Origin: Balneolales bacterium
GTDB taxonomy: Bacteria; Bacteroidota; Rhodothermia; Balneolales; Balneolaceae
Length of the DNA: 5,406 nt
Assembly (NCBI GenBank): GCA_022360375.1
Contig: JAKSCW010000429.1
Location: 1-5,406, forward strand
Reading direction: 5' to 3'
The number at the start of each line of letters is the position of its first letter. Within the stretch, counting starts at the first letter, position 1. Of the stretch, positions 1-5,406 are shown in pieces. The notes under the pieces are model-generated. The model was not told where the DNA came from. It did no database searches and was given only the letters and a program-made list of their open reading frames with translations. The translations under genes were made by a program, and so were the position numbers.

Positions 1-3000
1 CAGAACAAATCATCGATTCCGGCTTGCTCGTTCAGCGCTCCGAAGCCCTTCAGCGTATTAAAACCAGGAATAAAAGCATTGTTGTAACCAGTGCTGAAGC
101 ACTTTTTGAAAAAGTTGCTCCTCCTGCTCAACTCGATAAGGTAAGCATCCTGCTTTCGAAAGGAGATGAGATGGATCCGGAGGTTTTGCGGGAACGGCTG
201 GTTGATCAGGGTTACCAGCCCGTCCGGTTTGTTGACCAACCCGGCGAATTTGCTCTAAGGGGAGGAATTACCGATGTATTTCCTTATTCCGGAGAATATC
301 CTATCCGCCTTGAGTTTTTTGGGAATGAAATTGATTCAATTCGTGAATTTGATGCAGCTTCCCAGCGCTCTGTCTCTTTCCTGAATGAAGTCAGAATAGT
401 CCCGGATTTAACCAATCTTCCCGATTCTGAAAAAGACAGTTTTCTATCCTACTTCAAAAAAAGTACACTGATTGTAATACATGATCGCCCTATCATTCAT
501 CACATTCTCGCCAAAAAATTTGAAGAAGCAGAAAATGCTTATGTAGAAAATCAACCTTTACCCGATTCCTTGTATTGTTCAAAAGCATCCTTTTCTGAAC
601 AAATAGAAGGCTTTATTCATACTCTTTTCGTTGGCAACCTGGAGGAGAACCATTCGATCTCTGAAAATGTGAATCTTGATTGTAAACCCCAGCCCGATTT
701 TCATGGTAACTTTGAACTCCTCCGAAAAAATATTGAAGCTAACTCAGAAAAAGGAATCAGGACAATCATTTTTTGCGACAATGATGGCCAGGAAAAACGA
801 TTCAGCGAACTTCTTGGGGAACCCAAACCTCATTTCAACTACAAACTTACCGTAGAATCGCTTCACGAGGGGTTCATTCAACCTGAAGCCCAACTGGCGG
901 TTTATACCGATCATCAAATTTTCAACCGGTATCATCGGCCAAAAGTAAAACGCCGCAGATATTCGGGGGGCATTTCCTTCAAACAGCTCAAAGATTTGAA
1001 TATCGGCGACTTTGTGGTGCATGTTGATAAAGGAATTGGAAAGTTTGCAGGATTCAAAAAGATAAAAGTGAAGGAAACCGAACAAGAAGTGGTCGAGCTT
1101 CATTATCAGCAGGGTTCATCGCTGTATGTAAATGTTTCCAGTCTCCACAAACTTCAAAAGTATTCGGGAAAAGAAGGGACTGCTCCCAGAATCACAAAAC
1201 TTGGCTCCGGTGAGTGGGCCAGGAAAAAAGCGCAAACCAAAAAGAAAGTAAAGGATATCGCCCGGGAACTCATCCAGTTGTATGCAAAAAGAAAAATGCA
1301 AAAGGCATATGCTTTTTCAGGAGACTCAGGATGGCAAATTGAAATGGAAGCCCGGTTCGAATACGAGGAAACTCCTGACCAAAACGATGCAATTGTGGCT
1401 GTTAAGCAGGATATGGAAAGTACCCAGCCTATGGACCGCCTGGTTTGTGGCGATGTTGGGTTTGGTAAAACCGAAGTTGCGGTTCGCGCTGCTTTTAAAG
1501 CGGTGATGGACCATAAACAAGTCGGTATTCTGGTTCCGACTACAATTCTGGCGGAACAGCACGGGAAGACTTTTTTGAAGCGAATGAAAAATTTCCCGGT
1601 CAAAATTGAAGTGTTGTCCCGCTTTCGAACCAAAGCCGAACAAACCCGGGTAATTAAAGACCTGGAAGCAGGAAATGTAGATATTGTAATTGGAACACAC
1701 CGGATTCTCTCCAAAGACATCAAATTTAAAGAATTGGGTTTGATTATTGTGGATGAAGAACAACGGTTTGGAGTTACAGCAAAGGAAAAACTGAAGGGCT
1801 TCAGGGCATCCGTGGATGTGTTAACCCTTACCGCTACTCCTATACCAAGAACGTTGCAGTTCTCACTAATGGGTGCCCGAGATTTAAGCGTAATCAATAC
1901 CCCTCCTCCCAACCGGCAGCCGGTTTACACCGAAATTCATAGTTTTAATGAAGCATTAATACGGGATGCTATTCTCCAGGAAATAAGCCGTGGAGGGCAG
2001 ATTTTTTTCATCCATAACAGGGTGAAAAACATTGATGAAGTGGCCGAAATGATTCGCCAGTTGGTTCCGGATGTAAGAGTTCGGTTCGGTCACGGACAGA
2101 TGACCGGGGCACAGCTCGAAAGCATTATCACCGATTTTTATTCCCACAAATTTGATGTGCTGGTTTCTACCAACATCGTGGAGAATGGCATAGATATTGG
2201 AAATGCCAACACTATTATCATCAACAATGCCAACCATTTTGGGTTAGCTGAGTTACACCAGCTTCGTGGCCGGGTTGGTCGTTCAAACCGAAAAGCCTTC
2301 TGCTACCTTATCACTCCGCCCGTGGAAACACTCACTCCTGAAGCCAGGAAACGATTGCTTGCCCTGGAAGAATTCTCTGACCTCGGCTCCGGATTCAATA
2401 TCGCAATGCGCGACTTAGACATTCGCGGAGCTGGCGATATTCTAGGGGGTGAACAAAGCGGGTTTATCAACGATATCGGGTTCGAATTGTACACCAAAAT
2501 CTTAAATGATGCCGTTCGGGAACTCAAAGAATCGGAGTTTTCAGATATGTTTGAGGATGTGGAAGCAAAAATTGAACTGCCGGAAACTACCGTAGAATTT
2601 GATGCTACTGCCCTTCTGCCACAAAACTACGTCGCCGATAATGTAGAGCGTTTAAATTTGTATCGTAAGCTTTCTCAAGCCAACGATGAAGAAGAGATAA
2701 CCGCCTGGAAAGATGAAATTGAAGACCGTTTCGGCCCTGCTCCCAAAGAAGCAGAAATGTTACTCCTTGCCAGCAAAATCAAACTCTATGCTTCAAAAAA
2801 CTTTTTTACTAAAGTAACCATCCGCGCCGGAAGAATGTGGATGGTTTGCCCGAAAACCGGAACAGAGGTTGGAGATCAATATTTTGAACAAGGTAAATTC
2901 CAGTCTATGCTTGAAAAACTGGAACAACTTAAACCGGGAAAGTTCCAGGTCGTCCAGAAGAATGAGGTGGTACGTTTCGTAGTTCAGGATATTCCGGATT

Positions 3001-3041
3001 ATCAAAATGCATTTGAGTTTTTGAAAGAGTTGATTTCTTAA
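1..3041 (+). CDS. mfd: Transcription-repair coupling factor Mfd, 5'-truncated by the window edge
   Basis: Mfd is a dsDNA translocase. It removes RNA polymerase stalled at DNA lesions and recruits UvrA to start nucleotide excision repair. The frame is open from base 3 to the TAA at 3039-3041, giving 1012 residues; by comparison with E. coli Mfd, about 80-110 N-terminal residues are missing. The UvrB-like module comes first. The residues matching UvrA-contacting R165, R181 and F185 of E. coli are kept at the same spacing (codons at 258, 306 and 318). The CarD-like RNA-polymerase-interaction domain follows at about 990-1180 (GDFVVHVDKGIGKFAGF). The helicase motifs are TPDQ (1371), Walker A GDVGFGKT (1449-1472), DEEQ (1752-1763), TATPIPRT (1830-1853) and QLRGRVGR (2259-2282). 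The TRG translocation motif starts at 2391 (DLDIRGAG), and the C-terminal regulatory domain 7 runs from about 2590. DEEQ replaces the DEEH of E. coli, a family variant rather than a defect. I see no frameshift. The sua5 gene follows after 41 bp. Confidence 0.98.
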   Translation, partial: EQIIDSGLLVQRSEALQRIKTRNKSIVVTSAEALFEKVAPPAQLDKVSILLSKGDEMDPEVLRERLVDQGYQPVRFVDQPGEFALRGGITDVFPYSGEYPIRLEFFGNEIDSIREFDAASQRSVSFLNEVRIVPDLTNLPDSEKDSFLSYFKKSTLIVIHDRPIIHHILAKKFEEAENAYVENQPLPDSLYCSKASFSEQIEGFIHTLFVGNLEENHSISENVNLDCKPQPDFHGNFELLRKNIEANSEKGIRTIIFCDNDGQEKRFSELLGEPKPHFNYKLTVESLHEGFIQPEAQLAVYTDHQIFNRYHRPKVKRRRYSGGISFKQLKDLNIGDFVVHVDKGIGKFAGFKKIKVKETEQEVVELHYQQGSSLYVNVSSLHKLQKYSGKEGTAPRITKLGSGEWARKKAQTKKKVKDIARELIQLYAKRKMQKAYAFSGDSGWQIEMEARFEYEETPDQNDAIVAVKQDMESTQPMDRLVCGDVGFGKTEVAVRAAFKAVMDHKQVGILVPTTILAEQHGKTFLKRMKNFPVKIEVLSRFRTKAEQTRVIKDLEAGNVDIVIGTHRILSKDIKFKELGLIIVDEEQRFGVTAKEKLKGFRASVDVLTLTATPIPRTLQFSLMGARDLSVINTPPPNRQPVYTEIHSFNEALIRDAILQEISRGGQIFFIHNRVKNIDEVAEMIRQLVPDVRVRFGHGQMTGAQLESIITDFYSHKFDVLVSTNIVENGIDIGNANTIIINNANHFGLAELHQLRGRVGRSNRKAFCYLITPPVETLTPEARKRLLALEEFSDLGSGFNIAMRDLDIRGAGDILGGEQSGFINDIGFELYTKILNDAVRELKESEFSDMFEDVEAKIELPETTVEFDATALLPQNYVADNVERLNLYRKLSQANDEEEITAWKDEIEDRFGPAPKEAEMLLLASKIKLYASKNFFTKVTIRAGRMWMVCPKTGTEVGDQYFEQGKFQSMLEKLEQLKPGKFQVVQKNEVVRFVVQDIPDYQNAFEFLKELIS

Positions 3042-3082
3042 AACTATCTTAGTTATGATGATGGAAATAGTTATCCTTTACT

Positions 3083-4006
3083 ATGGCAAATCTGGATACG
3101 TACGTACGCCTTATTGAAGCGGGTGAAATTGTTGCTTTCCCAACGGAAACCGTTTATGGGTTAGGTGCTGATGCGTGGAATCCTTCCGCTATTCAAAAAG
3201 TATTTGAAGTAAAGGGGCGCCCCTCTGATAATCCACTCATTGTTCACGTTTCCTCAGAAGAGCAAATCCATGATTTTGCAGAAAAAATTCCACCCATTGC
3301 GCACACTTTGATTGAAAAATTCTGGCCAGGACCACTTTCATTGGTAATGAAGAAAAAAGCGGATGTTTTGGATGCGGTTACTGCGGGATTGCAAACCGTG
3401 GCCATTCGAATGCCCAACCATCCCACTGCTTTGGATTTCATCTCAAAAACCGGGCCTCTTGTTGCCCCAAGTGCCAATAAATCGGGGCGGCCAAGTCCCA
3501 CTAAAGCTGAACACGTACATTCCGATTTCGGGGCCGGTTTTCCGGTTATTGATGGCGAAGCTACTGAAATCGGGTTAGAATCTACCGTAATCGATTTATC
3601 AGAACCCTTTCCGGCTATTTTACGGCCGGGGAGCATTAGCCGAAAACACATCGAAGAAGCGCTAGGCATGGAGGTATACGAGTCTTTCTTTCATCATTTG
3701 AAAAATCCCCGAAGTCCCGGCCAAAAATATTCTCATTACAAACCGGCAGCAGAAGTACGCTGGTTAACTGATACTGATAATCTCCAAAACTCTTCCACCC
3801 TTTTTCTGTTGATGGATTCTGACTCGGAAGCCTCAAACGTTGTGAGTTATCGAAACGACTTAAATCAACTTGCAAAAGAGCTTTATGATCGATACAGGCA
3901 AGCAGATCATGAGGGGTATGAATCGATAGTTATTGAGCCTTTTGAAACAATTGATCCTCCAATTAAAAGTGCTTTATTGAATAGGATTGAGAAAACACTT
4001 AAGTGA
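3083..4006 (+). CDS. sua5: L-threonylcarbamoyladenylate synthase, long Sua5 type (YrdC + Sua5 domains)
   Basis: This cytosolic enzyme makes threonylcarbamoyl-AMP from threonine, bicarbonate and ATP. TsaD and its partners then transfer the threonylcarbamoyl group to A37 of tRNAs that read ANN codons (t6A). The 307-residue protein has the YrdC/TsaC fold first. Its family motifs are PTETVYGLG (residues 20-28), KGRPSDNPL (44-52), SANKSG (130-135), GLESTVID (164-171) and LRPGSI (180-185). The K-x-R and S-x-N elements that bind nucleotide are therefore intact. SPGQKYSHYKP (211-221) is the conserved linker that leads into the C-terminal Sua5 domain (about 222-307). That domain separates Sua5 from the shorter TsaC/YrdC proteins of about 190 residues. 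The ATG at 3083 fits the usual N-terminus. The ATG triplets at 3055-3063 are in another frame, and no Shine-Dalgarno is visible. It probably shares a transcript with mfd, as the 41-bp gap holds no terminator. Confidence 0.97.
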   Translation: MANLDTYVRLIEAGEIVAFPTETVYGLGADAWNPSAIQKVFEVKGRPSDNPLIVHVSSEEQIHDFAEKIPPIAHTLIEKFWPGPLSLVMKKKADVLDAVTAGLQTVAIRMPNHPTALDFISKTGPLVAPSANKSGRPSPTKAEHVHSDFGAGFPVIDGEATEIGLESTVIDLSEPFPAILRPGSISRKHIEEALGMEVYESFFHHLKNPRSPGQKYSHYKPAAEVRWLTDTDNLQNSSTLFLLMDSDSEASNVVSYRNDLNQLAKELYDRYRQADHEGYESIVIEPFETIDPPIKSALLNRIEKTLK

Positions 4007-4222
4007 GGTTAGTTTTCTTGAATATTTTCGGATATTCCGTTCTTGATTACGGGTATCGTTTACATTGACTATAGTATTAGTATTATGAGCGTTCTGCTTA
4101 TAAGTTACCTGGTTTCAAGGCTGCTCCGATTCTTTTTGAATCGCTTTTTAAATAAATCTTTATGGTTCATTAACAAATTACGGATTAGTTTCTCCTCTGC
4201 TTATTAATTGAATTCAATACTT
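4007..4222. other. Intergenic spacer between sua5 and the small secreted-protein gene
   Basis: This 216-bp A/T-rich spacer holds no convincing gene. It contains a stem-loop with a T run at 4127-4149, annotated separately. A second small inverted repeat, GAATAT/ATATTC (4020-4025 and 4032-4037), has no T run after it. TAGTAT is repeated in tandem at 4072-4083. Near-matches to promoter boxes exist: TTGATT at 4043-4048 with TATAGT at 4070-4075, and TTGACT at 4065-4070. Their spacings do not suit a standard sigma-70 promoter, and I found no clean Bacteroidota TAnnTTTG -7 box, so no promoter is called. The promoter of the downstream gene should lie in the right-hand part. Confidence 0.6.
4127..4149 (+). 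terminator. Candidate intrinsic terminator downstream of mfd-sua5
   Basis: A perfect 6-bp stem is formed by CGATTC (4127-4132) and GAATCG (4138-4143), closed by a five-T loop. C and five Ts (4145-4149) follow directly. This is the layout of a rho-independent terminator, though the stem is short and only half GC, so it would be weak. It lies about 120 bp after the sua5 stop and before the next gene, which fits the end of the mfd-sua5 transcript. A stem of this size can also arise by chance in A/T-rich DNA. Confidence 0.4.
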
Positions 4223-4639
4223 ATGAAAAAGATTTCTGTGTTTTTCTTTCTCTTGTTCTTTGCCTTTCAATTGCAAAATGCGTCCGCGCAATGGACGGTT
4301 GGGCTGGGCTTAGACCTTCTTAGAAACCCTTATTTTGAAGATGTTCCCCGTGTGCAATTAGGTACTGAGGCAAACTATTTTTTTACTGATGAGGTCTCCG
4401 GCACGGTAGGACTCGATTTCGGGGATTTGGGAACAGCGGGAATTATTGGTGGCCGCTACTATTTCACAAATACGGTTTTTGGTCGTGTGCGTGGCATCCT
4501 GGCTGAAGATTCTGATTTCGCCCTGGGAGCCGGCATACAACGCGGCCTGGATTCTCGCTGGCGAATTGAAGGCTACGGCGATTTCTATACCGTTGATGCT
4601 TCCCTGGGTATTCGGGTTGGGATCAGATACAGGTTGTAA
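4223..4639 (+). CDS. Small secreted protein, putative outer-membrane beta-barrel
   Basis: I do not recognise a named family. The 138-residue product begins MKK, followed by a very hydrophobic stretch rich in Phe and Leu (residues 4-17). It ends in an ASA|Q signal-peptidase I site, predicting cleavage after residue 22 and a mature chain of about 116 residues. The mature part alternates polar and non-polar residues in about eight strands: roughly 24-33, 43-54, 58-67, 71-82, 84-94, 98-109, 112-123 and 126-137. It has many Gly, aromatic girdle-like YYF and NYFF ends, and a final strand closing in RYRL. This resembles small OmpX/OmpW-like barrels but with very short turns. I chose the ATG at 4223 because it gives a normal signal peptide. 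A TTG at 4208 in frame would only add five residues in front. No Shine-Dalgarno is present. An outer-membrane or periplasmic location is inferred; the function is unknown. Confidence 0.8.
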   Translation: MKKISVFFFLLFFAFQLQNASAQWTVGLGLDLLRNPYFEDVPRVQLGTEANYFFTDEVSGTVGLDFGDLGTAGIIGGRYYFTNTVFGRVRGILAEDSDFALGAGIQRGLDSRWRIEGYGDFYTVDASLGIRVGIRYRL

Positions 4640-4737
4640 TTTCTTTTTTCCGGAACGAACTCTCACTTTTTTTATACAGTTTATCATTGCAGCTAGTCAT
4701 TAAACACCTGTTGTGTGTATAAGTGCAAATAGTTGTG
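4640..4737. other. Spacer between the barrel-like gene and the ECF sigma gene
   Basis: This 98-bp spacer has two T-rich runs (about 4641-4649 and 4667-4673), but I could find no stem in front of either, so no intrinsic terminator is called. TATAAG at 4718-4723 resembles a -10 box. It lies so close to the sigma-factor start that it would give a leader of only about ten bases, and it has no good -35 partner. TTCCGGAA (4648-4655) is an 8-bp palindrome with no assigned role. Whether the sigma gene has its own promoter here cannot be decided by eye. Confidence 0.5.
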
Positions 4738-5283
4738 ATGAACAAAATCAAAATTCAGACATACGCAAAGGAAATTAAGGCCGGTAACCGATTGGCCTTC
4801 TCTTCTTTTTTCAGGGAGAATTACAACCGGTACATGGCCTTTGCATTACGATATCTGGATTCCAAAGCAGATGCTACTGATATCCTTCAGGATGTGTTTG
4901 TGAAGCTATGGGAAAAGCGGGAGGACCTTGATGTAACCAAGTCGCTGGACTCTTACCTCTACACATCCATTCGTAACAGGTGCCTGAATTTTATTCGTGA
5001 TCACAGCAACAAGTACAGCACCATAGAGGACGATATTGTTGATGAAAACTCAGTTTCTGCCTTGGAAGAGGATTCTGAGCAACTCATTCATAGCTTAATT
5101 CAAAACCTGCCCGATCGGCAGAAGGAAGCATTTCAATTAAGTCGGTTTGATGGGCTTCAACATGATGAGATAGCGGAGATAATGGATGTTTCTGCCCGAA
5201 CGGTTAATAATCATATCGTAGCTGCACTAAAAACTCTCAGAGCTAATTTTGAAAAATACAAACAACAATCGGCATTGGTATGA
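4738..5283 (+). CDS. ECF-type RNA polymerase sigma factor (FecI-like / Bacteroidota expansion family)
   Basis: This is an alternative sigma factor of the extracytoplasmic-function class, which directs core RNA polymerase to a small regulon. The 181-residue protein has only the two ECF domains. Sigma region 2 (about 20-90) carries DATDILQDVFVKLWEKRE (residues 45-62) for core binding and -10 recognition, then SYLYTSIRNRCLNFIRD (72-88). An acidic linker (about 96-115) follows. Sigma region 4 (about 116-170) opens with LPDRQKEAFQLSRFDGL and has a helix-turn-helix at about 142-168 (DEIAEIMDVSARTVNNHI) for the -35 element. Length and order match the family. I chose the ATG at 4738, where the MNKIKIQTYAKEIKAGN start looks normal. 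In-frame GTGs at 4723 and 4735 would add a few residues. No Shine-Dalgarno is seen. The stop overlaps the next start as ATGA, implying translational coupling to a probable anti-sigma factor. Its activity is likely set by that partner rather than by transcription alone. Confidence 0.96.
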   Translation: MNKIKIQTYAKEIKAGNRLAFSSFFRENYNRYMAFALRYLDSKADATDILQDVFVKLWEKREDLDVTKSLDSYLYTSIRNRCLNFIRDHSNKYSTIEDDIVDENSVSALEEDSEQLIHSLIQNLPDRQKEAFQLSRFDGLQHDEIAEIMDVSARTVNNHIVAALKTLRANFEKYKQQSALV

Positions 5284-5406
5284 CTAAGAAACCCAAACCA
5301 TCAAATATTCATGAACTGAGGAATCTTCCTGAAGATCTTCAGGAGATGTGGGATCTTGCGGGAGAAAACAAACCGGAACAGGTGGTTTCTGAACGTGAAA
5401 CTGAAC
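5280..5406 (+). CDS. Probable FecR-like anti-sigma factor, 3'-truncated by the window edge
   Basis: Only 42 codons are visible, running open to the edge. The ATG at 5280 overlaps the sigma-factor stop in an ATGA junction, which is the typical arrangement for ECF sigma/anti-sigma pairs. The visible part is hydrophilic and charged, with a basic start (MTKKPKP), then LPEDLQEMWDLAGE and an acidic SERETE stretch. An early Trp followed by a Glu-rich segment resembles the cytoplasmic sigma-binding N-terminus of FecR-family proteins. Those proteins then have one membrane helix and a periplasmic FecR domain. Neither can be seen here, so the family call rests mostly on position. Expected role: hold the sigma factor at the membrane until a surface signal arrives. 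Alternatives are another class of anti-sigma factor or an unrelated coupled protein. Confidence 0.65.
   Translation, partial: MTKKPKPSNIHELRNLPEDLQEMWDLAGENKPEQVVSERETE

Noticed and set aside
1154..1912. Long open frame of 252 codons on the minus strand
   Set aside because: It lies wholly inside the strongly conserved helicase region of mfd on the opposite strand, and its translation shows no recognisable domain. It is a shadow of mfd codon use.
3055..3063. Three ATG triplets in a row before sua5
   Set aside because: They are out of frame with sua5 and lead to a short frame that soon stops; no function is evident.
3097..3108. TACG repeated three times, self-complementary
   Set aside because: It lies inside the sua5 coding region and encodes ordinary residues near its N-terminus (DTYVR region); too short to call a repeat element.
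4020..4039. Inverted repeat GAATAT/ATATTC just after sua5
   Set aside because: The stem is A/T-rich and no T run follows, so it was not called a terminator; likely chance.
4208..4222. TTG at 4208 as start of the small secreted protein
   Set aside because: It would place five residues before the MKK that begins a normal signal peptide. The ATG at 4223 is the better start.
4723..4737. GTG at 4723 (or 4735) as start of the ECF sigma factor
   Set aside because: The ATG at 4738 gives a typical ECF N-terminus, and the extra residues have no domain support.
4711..4737. TATAAG as a -10 box for the sigma factor gene
   Set aside because: It has no -35 partner at suitable spacing and would leave a leader of only about ten bases.

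Overview
The window suggests a Bacteroidota-like organism of the FCB group, possibly Balneolota/Rhodothermota-like. Three things point that way. A small ECF sigma factor of the FecI/'Bacteroides expansion' type is followed by what looks like a FecR-type anti-sigma gene. None of the four visible start codons has a recognisable Shine-Dalgarno sequence. The Mfd protein carries DEEQ rather than the DEEH of E. coli. The lineage is an inference from gene content and style; no rRNA or other marker is present.

All genes are on the + strand. Positions 1-3041 hold most of mfd, the transcription-repair coupling factor, whose N-terminus lies outside the left edge. A 41-bp gap separates it from a full-length Sua5-type threonylcarbamoyl-AMP synthase gene (3083-4006), which acts in tRNA t6A37 synthesis. 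These two housekeeping genes probably share a transcript. It may end at a modest stem-loop followed by five Ts at 4127-4149, in a 216-bp spacer.

Next comes a small secreted protein of 138 residues (4223-4639). It has a clear signal peptide, and its mature part reads as about eight short amphipathic beta strands, so it may be a very small outer-membrane barrel. After a 97-98 bp spacer comes an ECF sigma factor (4738-5283). Its stop codon overlaps, as ATGA, the start of a gene that runs off the right edge and is probably the cognate FecR-like anti-sigma factor (5280-5406). The overlap implies translational coupling and a sigma/anti-sigma regulatory pair. Its surface receptor or target operon would be expected just outside the window.

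I see no mobile element, CRISPR array, tRNA, rRNA or broken gene. Most of the window is ordinary core-genome content. The items most worth a second look are the tiny putative barrel protein and its position beside the ECF pair.
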